This document shows, piece by piece, positions 12,049 to 25,257 of a DNA stretch of 64,000 nucleotides. The DNA is from Ctenosaura bakeri (taxonomy: Eukaryota > Chordata > Lepidosauria > Squamata > Iguanidae). The notes below the pieces were generated by a model. That model saw nothing but the letters and a program-made list of their open reading frames with translations. It made no database searches and was not told the origin of the DNA. A program made the position numbers and the translations under genes. The stretch's first letter is position 1; each line of letters opens with the position of its first letter. The stretch is from contig CAOLHI010000564.1 in the NCBI GenBank assembly GCA_948474755.1, forward strand, positions 1,240,001 to 1,304,000. Direction: 5' to 3'.

Positions 12049-12377
12049 TAATTTTAAGTACTAGTCTTTAAATTTTGAAACACAAAGTCTCAACACTTTC
12101 AAAGTAAGTTGTCTGATGGAGTCCAACAACAACTGGAGGACCACAGGTCCCCTAGTCCTGGATTAATGACAGGGCTTTTTTATAAGGACTCCCCAGTTGT
12201 AGAAGAGCCTTCCCAATGAGGTTTAAGTGGGACCACTTTTATGGTATTTTCAAAGCACATAACAAACAACTATTAGCCCAAGCCTTTAAAATAACCTTTT
12301 TTTAAAAAAAAAAAATACAGTCTGTCTTGTCTACTAGTTCCTAATCAGTAAGGTCATTTCCTCACTAGTCTATTTAG

Positions 12378-12463
12378 GCCCCTTCCTAAACTGTTAACCC
12401 CAGGATTCCATAGGATGTTGAAAGTGGAATCATAGCACTGTAACAGGCTAGTGCAGAAATGGC
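12378..12463. mobile_element. Palindromic MITE (GGCCATTTC family), right half only
   Basis: 'ccccaggattccataggatgttgaaagtggaat...gtgcagaaatggc' is the right arm of the 202-bp element seen intact at 22919-23120 and 54802-55003. The left arm is missing or diverged. Confidence 0.7.
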
Positions 12464-14097
12464 TTAAGTCTGTGAGTGGTCCACATAATCACACTCTTTT
12501 TCTAGTCTTCATTTTGCTTTTGAAAACCTAGAGTATTTAGCTCAGGCTCTATTACTTGCTACCATATCCTTGCAAAGAAAAAACCTCTCCAAAGGAAGCA
12601 ATCTGAGCACTCTGACTAACGACAGAAGTCATTGCTACACAAGTGGATGAAAGAAGCTATGGGATACAACCACTTATATTTCAATTATTTGGAAAACTCT
12701 TCAGTTCTGTAAGTCTAAGCCTTCTTTGGAATTAAGCAATGCTGCTACAATATAATAATAATAGCATGGTGACAAAGGGTTGCATTAGTCCTTCTTTCGT
12801 TTAGAGGTGAGGAACTGAGACACACAGGTTCCTGGGTGTGTGTCCAAATCCACATCAGATACCTGTGGTCTCCAGTGGCTGATGCTGCATTATTGGATTA
12901 TCCTTCCTCTGCTGCTGCTCAGATACTTGCTCATCAGCTACAAACAATTTTTGCTGGGCAGGAGCAATTCAGCTTTCCCCCTACAAAATATTCCCCTGAG
13001 TACCATGTTCTTTGAAACTTTCTTTCCCTTGGTTACAGTGGAGACCACTTCTAGGTTATCCTTTCTATAAAAGATTCTGTAAATCCAACCTGCTGATTGC
13101 TTAGAGAGCCTGCTCACATATTACTTTCTGCTGCCAACTGTTGAGCAAGCCTGCGTGGGTGGACACACACCCATGGTAACTACAACTCTTAACTACTGCC
13201 ACCCCGATCCACAATGTGTCACTCACATCCCAAAACACAGATTCTCATACTCCTCCCCAGATATAGATTCCCTGGTTGTGCAAAACTATCTTGCATCTAC
13301 TTTAGAAGGGCCACTTCAAACAATGTGGCCTTGTGTTGTCATTCCTTTTGAATACAAACTGCTTACGTACTTGGAAGTGATTGTTTTCACTGTGCTGTTT
13401 TCACTGCCGCAGTTTACTGTTTCAAAAGCTTTGATCCATAAGTGAAAAGTTTGCCAAAATATGAAAATTCGACATGCTTGTTATTGTTGTTGCTGTTGTT
13501 GTAAAAAGGCATGAGCTTTGAATCTAAGCTAATTTAATTGTAAGATGGGCTCAACCACTCATGTCACAGAAAAAAACACTGAAATTCCAAACTATTTTGT
13601 CATTCTAGTTTGCTTGCTTACTCAACAAATCTCAGCAGGAAATATTGTTATTGATCCAAATTATTTCTTTTCTATAACAGCAGTCCTGTACATACTTACC
13701 AGGTGGCAAGCCTCACAGGACTCAATGGCATTTAGATTTTGAGTAGTCATGGCTAGGATCATAACTAACTGATTTTTTTATTGCATCTTATGAGTTGCTT
13801 TGGACTATTATTAGAAAATGTGCTGCATATTTTTTAAAAAAAAATGAAATGAAATGGTTGTTTTACTACAAACAGCTGAAGGGATGTCAAAGAAAGAACT
13901 TCCTCTTATTTAAAAATTTCTGTTCTCATTTGATGCACATTTTTGCCACATACTTAGCCTGTTGGATGTGCCAACAGCAGATATAATCACACAAAAGCCA
14001 AAATGTCTAGTGATCTAACCCACAATATCTGTATGCAATACCCCAAAATGCCATAGTATTTGCAATTCAGATTATCATTGCAAAATTATCTAATTCC
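12464..14097. other. Unassigned intergenic DNA
   Basis: No gene recognised. A short (TTG)n-like stretch lies at about 13475-13502. The frames at 13155-13445 and 13545-13742 have no recognisable domain. Confidence 0.4.
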
Positions 14098-15290
14098 TTG
14101 TTGTTAACTGCCATCAAGTCTCCTTCAACTTGTGACAATCCTATGAATGGGAGACGTTCAAGTCACATTGTTATCAACACCCTGTTTGGCTCTTGCAGAC
14201 TCAAAACCATGGGTTCTTTTATTGAGTCTGTCCACCTGGAATGTGGTCTTCCTTCCCAAGCATTATTGTGTTTTCTGGTGAGTCATATCTTCTAATGATA
14301 TGGCCAAACTGCAACACTCTCAGTTGTTATCTTGGCTTCCAGGGAGAGTTCAGGCTTGATTTGCTCTAGGACCCATTGCAGGTGACAGTATCCATAGAAC
14401 TCTTCTCTAGCACCACATTTCAAAGGACTTGATTTTCTTCCTATCAGCTTTCCTTCACCACCATACACGACAATACAATGGCATGAACAATCCTAACTTT
14501 AGTATTCGATGATATATCTTTATCCTTAAGGATCTTATCTAGTCCCTTCCTAGCTGCCCTTCCAAATGCTAGTCTTTTTCCAAGTCCTAGTCTTTCCAAT
14601 GCACATAAAATCTTGTACTATTTCAATATCTTTGTTGTCTGCTTCAAAGTTTATAGATCATTATTCCTGTGGTCACTACTTTTGTTTTCTTAATGTTCAA
14701 CTGTAAACTCACCTTTGTACTTTCTTCAGTAAGGGTTCTAATCTTTGCTATTTTCTGCTACTAATATGGCGTCATCTGCATATCTTCAATTGTTGATGTT
14801 CCTTCCTCCAGTTTTCATGCCTTTTTCCTCCAAGTCTAATCCTGCTTTATGTATGATATGTTCAATGTACAAGTTAATCAAATAAGATGATAAAATGCAA
14901 CCTTGCCAGACTTCCTTGCCAATTGGAAACTATTCCATTTCTCTGTATTTTTTCCTGATGGTAACCCATAGTTCTGAGTACAGGTTATGCATCAGGATAA
15001 TCAAATGTTATGATACACTCATTTCTTTAAGAGAGATCCATAATTTTTCATCATCTACACAAGCAAAGGCTTTGCTAAAATCAGCACTGGCTGAATCTCT
15101 TCTGAAATTCTTTGGTGCATGCCATTGTCTCACAGAGGTTTGCAATATGATCCCTAGTGCCTCTTCCTTTCCTGAATTGAGCTTGGAGTTACTTCTCACT
15201 TCATATACAGTAAAAAGCTTTGTTGCAGAATTTTGAGCATCACTTTGCTTGCATAGGAATCTAATCACTAATCACTTCTAAATCTACAAT
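14098..15290 (-). mobile_element. RTE/BovB LINE fragment, antisense
   Basis: The reverse strand at 15008-15268 encodes a BovB-type reverse transcriptase block ending 'SKAFACVDDEKLWISLKEMS', parallel to 'SKAFDCVDYRKPWISLEEIS' in the copy at 32.8 kb. Toward 14.1 kb the reverse strand continues through the expected 3' part to a BovB-like tail ('caagtctccttcaacttgtgacaatcctatgaatg' on +). Multiple stops show it is inactive. Confidence 0.7.
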
Positions 15291-17066
15291 AAATGGAATA
15301 TATAAATAACACTGAAAATTGAAGATTCCTCTGTTTTTGTGTCTGCCTTTGCATTTTCAAACTACATGCTACGTGCACATGCACACTTTTCTTCATAATC
15401 AAGTAAATGTAATGGTATAAACATTATTATGCTTGTTAAAAACTCAGCTTACCATACACAGTAGCCCAAAATGTTTTGGCTAACAAATCTCTTCAACTGT
15501 TCTTTGACCAAGAGTCTAAATCAGAGAAACATCTGGCCCATAACCTCACCATAAGATATGCTAGCTAAGGTGCTTGGGAGTTGTAGTTTAACAAACCTAA
15601 AGGGCCACATGATTCTCAATGCAATCTACAAAATAATGAAACCATCTCAGGTTTCTGATACAACTGCATACCTTGTTAACCCTCAGTATGAGGAACTATG
15701 TGTTTGTTCCTTGAAATTATGATATTAATTTTTTTGTTTTTGCAAAGGCAGTGCTACCTGCACAGCCCCACTGCTTGGACTTTCCCATATCCCCACTTTC
15801 TCCACATCTCACCAAGATCCATGCTTTTCTCCAGATCTTTCTTTGCACATTAGCACCTCCTCTGTACTGAAGCAAACCAGTTTATGATTGCAAAACATTT
15901 CTCTTTAAATATTGCAGAGGAAGGAAAGGTTTAAAAAATGCATTCCTGATATGGCCCCACATCAACAGTAGCCACCACCCATCTCAAGTAATTAATCACA
16001 ATAATGCTTAACAGTTAGCACTTTTAATTTTCAAAGTAATTTACAAACAGGGAGTAATTAATCCTTCCAACACCTCAGGCAGGCAAGTAAATGTTGCTGT
16101 TCCTGTGGTGCTAATGATAAGGAAAAACAGTGGGAGAAGATCAGTGGAGACTTGCTGAAGGCCAAATTATGATTCAGCATCTAGGAAATGGAGGGCAACT
16201 GAGCTTTATAACCTTACTCAGAATAATGAGACAAATACAGTGTCATATTGGGGCCACAAGTAGGGTTGGGGGAAATGTCTCATCTTTACTTTCTCCTGCA
16301 TTCAAATTTTCTTTCTATCTCAAATGCAGTGAAATTTGAGATTTGTTCAAAAACAAAGCGAAACAACAATCTCCACCATGTGCATCAAACAAATTTAACA
16401 GTTATTCTCATTATGGTCCATGTAGTACCTGCCTGCTAAATAGGTAGTAAAGGTGAGAAGTGTCTCAGTAAAGAGAGGAAAACCTAATTCAGCCTTGCAT
16501 ACACAGGGATGTACCCTAAGACTGCAGTCCTACATCCTTTTAACATAGTATAAATATCTAATTGTGGAGATACACTAGCATTATACAACCTCCATACAGA
16601 ATGACAGCATTTATCCTGCCTTCTCTCACTTCACTGTTTGTCCTCAGCTTACTTCAATTGCTGCAAACTGAGTTCAATGTGTAAAAGTAGTTTGCATTCA
16701 GTTAATTCAGCAGGGAGGAAAGGAGAGGTGGAGCTGAAATCATGCTCTTCCCTGTAAACTCAGATAGAAACAAATGGCTACAGCCCACCTCAGCTTGTGT
16801 GTTCTTCTTCATTAATACCTTTTGCCATCTTGACCACACTCTCAAGCTGCTTGTCCACATGTGTCACAGTTTTCATCTGCAAAATGTTGGAGGGCATGAT
16901 TGCACAATGTACACTTTGTGTATTTGCATGCAAAGCATCACCAACTTTGCAATTTCACTTCTTCTGCTGTCAGCAGAATATGACTGTTGTAGAAGGCCAG
17001 ATAATTCACCCTGCACGGAGAACACAACATACATGTGCGTATGTCATGAAGAGGATTCTAGCCTGA
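15291..17066. other. Unassigned intergenic DNA
   Basis: No gene or repeat family recognised, apart from a short MITE-like 'ttgggagttgtagttta' near 15575. Confidence 0.35.
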
Positions 17067-17187
17067 GGCCATTTTCACACTAGCCTGTTATAGTGCTATT
17101 ATTCTACTTTCAACATCCTTTAGAATCCTGGGGTTTGCAGTTTAGGGAGGGGCCTTAGCACTATGATGGTCTAGTGTGGAAATGGCC
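17067..17187. mobile_element. Palindromic MITE (GGCCATTTC family), internally deleted
   Basis: Begins ggccattttcacactagcctg and ends gtctagtgtggaaatggcc. The two arms are nearly complementary. At 121 bp it lacks the middle of the 202-bp form. Confidence 0.8.
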
Positions 17188-17266
17188 TTAAGAGTAAAGT
17201 GCGCTAAGCCCTAGCTCTGAATGAACAAACCTGTTAGGTTTGGATTGTTTAAATTTCGAGTTTTTT

Positions 17267-17321
<55 letters not shown>
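17267..17321. repeat. (TTTC)n microsatellite
   Basis: About 14 uninterrupted TTTC units. Confidence 0.95.
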
Positions 17322-17927
17322 GTTTTATCACAATGAACTGAAAAAGAATTTCACAAACTACATAACCACAAAACTATTTAACTTTAACAAAGTAGGAGTT
17401 GCCACAGTCATAATACAAGGTGAGAGGCTACTAATGCAGGAGTTCCCTTACAGCTTTCCCTGGCTTGAGTTAGACTGAGCATAACCAGCCCATAAATTCG
17501 AGGAATAATAATAAACTTATTAAATAAAATATCTTCCGCACTAGCCACATCTCTTCAAGTGGAAGGGGAGCCATTCCTGAATTATTCTACATTGAGCCCC
17601 ACAACTCTCACTGAGTAATGAAGCTATTGTGTATCTCTAAGCATAGTTATTTCCATTTCCATCCCACATATATTTATTCTGAGCCACAAACTTTTGTCTT
17701 TTTACTTTTTGGAACTTCTTTCCTACGTTGTATATCTTTGGATAAATAGCAGGGGCTGAAATTAATAGTTATTTGCTGATCCTATTTCTGGATGATACAT
17801 ATTACTTAAAAGGGAACGGGACTGGATTTGTTGACCGTGTTAAGATAATTTCTCTCTCTTTTCTTGAGAAAGTCTCTTTTATTTTCCTTATTAGTCTTGT
17901 CCTCAGGGACAGAGTTTTTCAGACTGT

Positions 17928-18500
17928 GACCATTTCCACACTGCATTGTTACAATGCTATTATTCTTCTATCAATATGCTGTGGAATTCTGGGTTTTGTA
18001 GTTCACTTGTTGTAAATAAAAAGGGAATTCAGAAGACAAATTAAGAAAGAGATATACCGGTAGTCTTTTATATATTCTAGTTAAAAATAAGCATAGCATA
18101 TAAATTCTTAATATACAAAAAAGTTAAAATAGAACTTGAGCAGGTTTGGCAAGTTAAAATACAAAATATATCAAAATACACCACCACAGTGAAGCAGGAT
18201 AAAACAAACTACAGAAACAGCAAATCAAGAAATGGAAGTAAGTGTCCACTAAAACAATGCTGCTCTTATAGAGCCTTTACACCTGCTGCCAATAATAGAA
18301 AGCAGGTGAAGGTCCTCTATAACACCAATTAATCCCATAATAACCAGAGTTGTAAATCTTGTCAATTCCAACATCACTGAGGCCAAAGAGCTCTCTGGCT
18401 GAGAATTCTGAAGGTCCCTCCCTAAACTTCAAACCCCAGGATTCCACAGGATGTTGAAAGTGGAATAATAGCACTATAGCAGCATAGTGCAGAAATGGCC
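17928..18500. mobile_element. Palindromic MITE (GGCCATTTC family) split by an LTR
   Basis: Left part 17928-18007 and right part 18374-18500 are one MITE interrupted by the solo LTR at 18008-18373. Removing the LTR and one 5-bp duplication leaves 202 bp, exactly the length of the intact copies at 22919 and 54802. Confidence 0.85.
18008..18373 (-). mobile_element. Solo LTR (366 bp), inserted in a MITE
   Basis: Starts TGTTGT and ends CCAACA, flanked by the perfect 5-bp duplication TCACT (18003-18007 and 18374-18378). On the reverse strand a TATA-like 'tctataagagc' is visible (about 18270), so it probably reads on the - strand. No internal coding region. A 5-bp duplication fits Ty3/gypsy-type or some retroviral elements. 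Confidence 0.8.
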
Positions 18501-19137
18501 AAAACAGACAGAAATAATTAATTTACTAACTAACTAACTGTTAAAAGCTCCTGGAGTGACAGGGGTTTTAACACTGAAAGGTGTTAAAACCCCTATAACA
18601 AGCCCTCTCCCAGAAAACTTCAGAATCAAAACTGGCAGTAGAAGTCACTTGTGCTTTGATTTCCTCCCAGTTTTTAAAAAGCATTTTGGAACATTGTTAA
18701 CATTGTGCAGCCCTACTTCTACCAGGATTACCTGCCCCTATTTCATAGAAAAGGCCCATTTTTAAAAAGACTTAACCAAAAATTATCTGCTTCTTTTTTT
18801 CTTTTTTTCCCCAGAGTGGAACTGCTTGATTTGTCCATCAAGGCTCAGGATGGTTGATTCTTAAATGCCTGGGTTTAAACAGCCATGTGATCACACCCAT
18901 AGTAAGGCTGAGTTAGAATTTCTGAGAAGCTCCCCATCTTTAATATAGCTGTAATGGTACAGGTACAACACGTTTCTGTCTTTGTCAGGAATAGCTGTAC
19001 CTCTTGCAATCGGGGAGAAGTTCATTTCAATCCAGTTTTGAAAGTAATTTAATAGAAAACACAAATGTCTTCATATTTCAGAAAGAAATAACTTAATTTT
19101 TTTTAAAAAAAAAATCAAATGTGATAGAAAGCAAAAT

Positions 19138-19310
19138 AGGGGACAGGAGAGGAGTGGGACCACAATGATGCTTCCGCAAAACATTGCTGTGGTCCTGTCC
19201 TTGTCCCATCACCAACTGACACAACTGCAGGGTAAATCATTGATGGATTTTTCCCCATCAATGACCCCCCAATCACATGATGCTCCTGCACTTACCTGCC
19301 CTTTGGAAGG
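19138..19310 (-). mobile_element. GGCCCTTTC-family MITE, partial and antisense
   Basis: Its reverse complement ('cctttggaag' reversed, then 'gggcaggtaagtgcaggagcatcatg...tcattgat...atcaatgattta...gtggtcccactcctctcctg') matches the right half of the complete MITE at 20467-20883. The terminal repeats are missing. Confidence 0.6.
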
Positions 19311-19661
19311 CTCGAAAGTGAAACAGGCTATTTCCTCATCTCTGCTTCACAGAATGATTAAAAGATAGAATATCATTTGGCTTACTAACTAACTGCTTTT
19401 TCAGAAATTGTGTCTCTGTGCTGTAGTTCTACTGTTATGGTGATGTTTCTAAATTATTTCACTTTGTTTTAAAGTACAGATATTTTTGTATGGGAGTTTA
19501 TTTTATTGTTTTTGAAAACTTTATTTTAATTTTTAGGATTTTTTTAAATGTATTTTGTTGTAATTTATTAGTATAGGAAGCTCCAGTTACAGAAGCAAGT
19601 GGTCAGTTCTGAAAAAATCAGAAGACTTTACTAAACACTTTGACTCATTGCCTTCTTGTTT
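19311..19661. other. Unassigned AT-rich DNA
   Basis: Nothing recognised. T-rich composition around 19490-19560. Confidence 0.4.
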
Positions 19662-21205
19662 AGAATCATAGCATTGGAAGAGACCACAGGGGGCATCTAG
19701 TCCAATCTCCCACCATGCAGGAATACACAGACAAAGCACCTGCAATAGATGACCATCCACCACACTTTGAGGCAGCTTATTCCATTGTTGAACTGCTCTT
19801 ATCAGGAGGTTCTTCCTAATGTTTAGGTGGAATCTCTTTTTCTGTAACTTGAAGCCAATGTTCCATGTTCAGTTCTCTAGAGCAGCAGAAAACAGGGTTG
19901 CTCCATCTTCCATATGACATCTCTTCAAATATTTAAATATGGCTATCATGTTCCCTCTTAACCTTCTCTTCTCTAGGATAAACCATACCCAGCTTCCTAA
20001 GCTGTTTCTTGGAGGGCATGGTTTCCAAGCCCTCCACCATTTTGGATGCCCTCCTCTGGACACGTTCCAGCTTGTTGATGTCCTTCCTGAATTGTGGTGC
20101 CCAGAACTGGACACAGTATGCTAGGTGAGGTCTGACCGAAGCAGAATACAGTGGTATTATTATTTCCCTTGACTTAGACACTATACTCCTACTGTTGCAG
20201 CCTAGAATTGCATTGACTTTTTTTTTGCTGCTGCATCACACTATTGACGCATGATCAGCTTGCAGTGTATTAAGACTCCTAGATGCCTTTCCCATGTACT
20301 GTGGTAAACCCAGGCATCACCCAAACTATATAGACATTTCATTTTTTCTGCCTATGTGCTGTACCTTACATTTCTCCCTATTGAAATTTATTCTGTTAGT
20401 TTTGGTCCAGGTCTCTAATCTGTTCAGATCATTTTGAATTCTGATCCTGTCCTCTGGTGTTTCAGTGGCCCTTTCTGCACCTTACCTTCTAGTGGCATCC
20501 TCTGGTCATGATGCCAGCAGTGCCTCTACCAGGAAGGGAGCACAATGAGAATGCTCCCCTCCACACCAGACCAGCTCCCTGCTGAAGAGATTGTGATGGA
20601 CATGCCTCTTCCTTCCACAGCACAGCCAGGAAATTTCCCATGCTCCCTTAGGCAGGAAGCACCTCCATTGCCCTTCTGAGCCTTCTGTAAGGCAGGTAAG
20701 TGTGGGAGCATCATGAGATCAGGGGTCATTGACAGGGAAAGCCCATCAATGATTTACACTGCAATCACACCAATTGGTAATGGAAGAAGGATGGGACCAC
20801 AACTACGTCTTGCGGAATCGTTGTCACGGTCCCATTCCTCTCCTGCCCCCATGCAGGGATGAGAGCTTCCTGCAGGAAAGACCAGCAACATCTCCTAATT
20901 TGGTGTCATCTGAAAAATTGATAAGATGCCCTCCCTCATCCAAGTCATTGATAAAGAGTTTGACCAGCACTGGGCCCTTTGACACCCCACTAGTCACTTC
21001 TATCCAGGATGAAGAGGAGCCATTGGTGAGCACCCTTTGTGTTCAGTTAGTATTTACAAATTTATCTAACAGTAGCATTGTCTAATCCACATTTTACTAG
21101 TTTGTTTGCAAGAATATCATGGGAGACCTCGTCAAAGGCCTTACTGAAATCAAGATATGCTATATCCACAGCATTCCCTTCATCTACCAAGCTTATAACT
21201 CTATC
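19662..21205 (-). mobile_element. CR1 LINE, antisense, split by a MITE
   Basis: The reverse strand shows the CR1 tail (agaatcatagcattggaagagacca on +), the C-terminal block (19933-20181, '[29 protein letters not shown]') and the RT core (21062-21247, 'AYLDFSKAFDEVSHDIL'). The CR1 is interrupted at 20467-20883 exactly between the RT FADD-region sequence and the downstream 'PEDRI' segment. Truncated at its 5' end, with several stops. Confidence 0.85.
20467..20883 (+). mobile_element. GGCCCTTTC-family MITE, complete, 417 bp
   Basis: Ends ggccctttctgcacc and tgcaggaaagacc form inverted repeats (about 10 of 13 bases). It lies inside the antisense CR1, whose sequence resumes on both sides. The length equals that of the copy at 45.85-47.44 kb once that copy's LTR is removed. 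The interior carries 'cttccacagcacagccaggaaatttccc', a block shared in variant form by all family members. No coding capacity. Confidence 0.75.
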
Positions 21206-22918
21206 ATGGCTTGGGCGTTCTGTATTAGATGCCCACAATGACATCACTGTTGTTTCTATCCCTCTTAATTTTTACGCAGATGCTCATGGATCTCTTCACA
21301 GGTTCACTTGAAGAAACATATCACTGCTGTAGTGGAAAAAAGTCCAGATCTTTCTGGTGTTAACCTATGGGAACGAAAGATAACAGGTCTTTGACCTGTT
21401 TGCTAGTTAATCTTCATGTTTAATAGCTGCCCAGATTGTCTGAGGAATGTTTGCTAAGTTAATGGCTATTTTTCAAGTATACCAGTTATTCTAATCAAGA
21501 CTAAGAGAAAATTGCTAAACCCATGAGCCCCACAACCGTTTATATTTGCTTTGTCAAATGAGAGCTGAGTATAAACACTCATTACATGTGTCACACTGCT
21601 AGTCAACTTCAGATGAAAACAATAGACACTAATTATAATGATGCCCATTTAATCATGGATTGAGGCCTGGAATGTGGGATGCTCCCTATATTAATGCCTA
21701 ATTGTCTTTTTTTTAAAAAAAAAATAATTCATTGTATCTCCTTCTAAGCTAGAGCAGCTGGAATCCAATCTGGATATGAACTGAAAAGAATTGCCTACTA
21801 TTGGAATTCAGCTTTTGACTGAATAAAAGTGATACTCAGATTGTCTCTTTTGTGCTTTGTCTGAATACCATCTTGCTTCTGCAACTTCTCGCAAATACTG
21901 AGATCAGCAAGTCTCTCTGTGCATTGGCAAAAGTGCTGATTGTGTGCACCTCATTTCACCTCCCCCAACCACATCCTGAAGGGTTGGCAAGCTTTGGGAA
22001 GGAGGTGGCTTTTGAGTGGGCAAATGGCTAGAAAAGAAACGAACAGATTCATCTGTTCTTTTCTTTGCCAGCCCTACCCTCAACAGTCATTCTTCTATGG
22101 TATTTTCCCTTCTTAAAATAAATTTGGAAAAGAACAATGAAATATTAATAATATGCCATGTGGATATGAAAGGCATTGTCTGCCCAGTCAGCTGTTCCAC
22201 ATTTCTAAATTCCCTTCCTTTGCAGCTTCAACTGAACCCTACCTTTGTATTTCAGAAACAGCCTACAATTGTTGTCTTTTTGATTTGGGGAGACATCTGT
22301 TACCTGTGTGTAAAAGGAAGCATTTGTGTTGGCAGTTCTGTTCAGTTTCACTGTGTAATTCATACATTGTCACCCATCCAGAGACAGATGCTCCTACCTT
22401 GGCAGAGCGAGGTATACAAAGCCCAGCACAGCTCTACCCCCTGTGCTTTGCTCTGCCAAGGAAGAGATGGACATTTCTTCCTCTGTGGAGAGAGGCACAG
22501 GAAGCCTGGCATAGCTTCCCCTCTCCATTACCCACCTTTTTACCTTCTACATTAAGTCTTGGAATGTATCCATCATGGATATGGGGGACCTACTGTATAT
22601 TTATATCCAAAGGTGGCAAAATTAGTTAACTCTCTTCTTTCTTTCTGAGATAGAAATTTGTCTTCTCTTCTGGTGTATTTCTATTTGAGTGAACAAATAC
22701 TGCCCCCAGATTTCTACCCCCTGCCTTGCTTCATGTTCTCACCTTATCTTTAGCACCACTACTTCTTGCAATTATTCTTTGCACTGTGCCGTCTTGTTCC
22801 TCTTCCATCAGCATTTTGTTCTTTTCATGCAGATTGGTCTCTGGAAAATGACCAGCACTGTTGTGTGTTTGGCAAATGAGTAGCAACTTCTAAAACAATG
22901 GGCCAACTTCAAATCTTA
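21206..22918. other. Unassigned intergenic DNA
   Basis: No gene recognised. The 179- and 158-codon overlapping open frames at 22016-22629 have no domain I recognise, no start context, and sit in mixed-frame DNA. The pair 'ttggcagagcgaggtat' / 'gctttgctctgccaagg' (22400-22460) is a possible decayed inverted repeat. Confidence 0.35.
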
Positions 22919-23120
22919 GACCATTTCTGTACCACATTGTTATAGTACTACTGTTCCACTTTTAATATCCTGTGGAATTCTGGGGTTTGTAGTTTACTGA
23001 AGCCAAAGAGCTCTCTGGCTGAGAATTCTAAATGTCCCTCCCTAAACTGCAAACCCCAGGATTCCATTGGATGTTGAAAGTGGAATAATAGCACTATAAC
23101 AGTGTAGGGCAGAAATGGCC
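22919..23120. mobile_element. Palindromic MITE (GGCCATTTC family), complete, 202 bp
   Basis: Begins gaccatttctgtaccacattg and ends acagtgtagggcagaaatggcc. The whole element folds into one long imperfect hairpin ('cttttaatatcctgtggaattctggggtttg' against 'aaccccaggattccattggatgttgaaag'). A central non-palindromic block reads 'gaggccaaagagctctctggctgagaattct' in most copies. Confidence 0.85.
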
Positions 23121-23340
23121 TGAGACTCAAATCGAGCAGGTCCATTGAATCATTGGTAATCATATGTACCGATTTAAAAAATCTTATTCATTCAGTGGGT
23201 CAATTGCTTGGGGTTAACATATAGATTTTAGCCCATTGTTGCTTATTTTCCAGATATACTATATACAAGTCAAAGTTTGTCTGTTTGTGAGCTTGTCTGT
23301 TTGTCTGTATCAGGCCTCATATGATTGGCTGCTTGTGAAG

Positions 23341-23408
23341 ATTCTATGAAATCCTGGAGCCGGCAGTTCAGGGAAGGGCCTTTAGAATTCTCAGCCAGAG
23401 AGCTCAGA
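23341..23408. mobile_element. Palindromic MITE (GGCCATTTC family), fragment
   Basis: 'gaaatcctggagccggcagttcagggaagggcctttagaattctcagccagagagctc' matches the left-central part of the 202-bp family. Confidence 0.7.
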
Positions 23409-25051
23409 CCAGTTGCTATGGAGAGAGGTCAAGCAGCAAGAAGGAGGGCAGTGTATTCCCTCAGGAAACCAAACTCTGTATGTTAATAACTCTGAATACA
23501 GATTGGATTGCAGAATATGGGCAAAAGTTACACGTACCAGACAAGACAGACTGGGAAATTAGAGATACAGGATCTCAAATCTGTGTATTTCAACCGCATC
23601 TAACTCCTAAGGCAAGTTAAGGTAATTCCTAAGGTATTTCTAACAAGTGTTACCTATGAGAAAATAAAATCCCAGGCAATGCCGGGTAGATATGCTAGTA
23701 TTAACTAAATAAGAGATCCTCGTCATTCAGTGGGTTGACTGGTTGGAATTAGCAGTTGGATTTAACCAGTTGTTGCCTACTTTCCAAACACTAACTAAAA
23801 GTGGCGGGGGGACAACCTACTTCAATTTGAAATGCTTCCTTGGTGGTGTAGGTGGAAGAGTCATGGAGTAATTAATAGAAATAGTTCTACATGTGATATG
23901 TGCCCTTATGAATGGTTTCTTCTTTACCTATAGATACAACTGTTAGGCCAAGAAAATTAAAGACACTAGAACCAATTACTTAGAGCCATTACACAACCAT
24001 AATCGAATGAAGAACCACTGAAGTAGCCTTCCCCCACCTTGCATCATTCTGAGGTGTTTGACTACAGCTCTTGAAGGTGCATGTTGAGAAAAACTGCTGT
24101 AAACATTCCTGCTCCTTTATCATCTAATACTTTTTTACTACTTATATAATCCCTTGCTTTTACTTCAACTTCAAGGATATTTGTTAAAAGTATCTATAAA
24201 CTTTATACATACTTTAAAACTTTATACAGACATTAAAATGTGCCCTTGAAGAAAGAGTAATAGTATAACATAAAGGGCCTGTGAGGACAGCACAAACCAT
24301 TTTGATGCTACATTGTTTGTTTGAGGACAACAGGTTTAGCTCAGCACACATTTTCTCATAGATGTTAGAGAACTATTCATTTATATTTCCATTCACATAA
24401 GGTATTTGTGTATCTTGGAAGGCTGAATTCAAACAGATGTGTGTTAGTTAATCCAACATCCTTCCTTCTTTACAAGCGTCCTGGTGATGATGCACTCTTT
24501 CCACATCCTGTTTGCCTGGTTTTATTGACTGACAAGAAAATGTCCTATAGCTGATCAGCAGAAATCAGAAAGTGATTCTTTTGGAACAGAAAGCATCTAC
24601 TTGAAAGAATAGGATCACAACGCATGAGTTCATCACTATTGGTGCTGAGAAGTGTGGTATGAAGTAGCAATGCAAGAACTCAGATTGGTATCAACGTGAA
24701 CCCACCATGCAATGTCAGTCTGTCACTCTCCATTGGATCGTGAAACAGCTGTAAAACCATGAAACTTTTGTTTTTAAAAGTAAGAAGGAAGCAAGACCCA
24801 TATTTTACATGCGATCAGTTTTTGAAAAATTAATCTTCTTCTTTTCCTCACTTTACACTTCACAGCTATACTTTTCAATTAATAAATAAAGAGATCCAAA
24901 CAGTGACATTTTAGAACTGAAACACCTTTTTTCTGAAAGATTCTCTTCTGCAATATAGTGATATCACATATTAGCAGAATATTGCTGGAAGGCATAATAA
25001 ATAATTCTTGGATATTTGCTATTGGTATTACAGAGGGGTACCATCAATAGT
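23409..25051. other. Unassigned intergenic DNA
   Basis: No gene recognised. It contains one member (24684-24742) of an unassigned repeat pair whose partner is at 26149-26208. Confidence 0.35.
24684..24742. repeat. Unassigned dispersed repeat, copy 1
   Basis: About 59 bp ('ttggtatcaacgtgaaccc...cactctccattggatcgtga'), roughly 83% identical by eye to 26149-26208. Flanking sequences differ, so only this core is shared. Confidence 0.6.
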
Positions 25052-25255
25052 AGAGAGCCAGGATGGTGTAGTGGTTTGAGAATTGGACTACAAATCTGGA
25101 CACCACAGTTCAATTCCCAGCTTGACCATGGAAATGCACTTGGTGACCTTAGGCACATCACACACTTTTAGCCCAGAAAACCCCATGATAGGTTCACTTT
25201 AGAGGAATCATAAGTTGGAAACAACTTGAAGGCACACCATGACCACCAGCACCAC
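25052..25255 (+). mobile_element. Sauria-type tRNA-derived SINE with BovB-like tail
   Basis: The head 'gccaggatggtgtagtggtttgagaattggactacaaatctgg...gttcaattcccagc' holds A- and B-box promoter elements. The body is 'cttggtgaccttaggcacatcacac'. The tail 'cataagttggaaacaacttgaaggcac' resembles the 3' end of BovB, which such SINEs use for mobilisation. It ends in a CCA-rich simple repeat. Confidence 0.8.
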
Positions 25256-25257
25256 CA

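Noticed and set aside
22016..22629. 179- and 158-codon overlapping open frames
   Set aside because: Two frames open over the same DNA, no recognisable motif, no promoter or splice structure.
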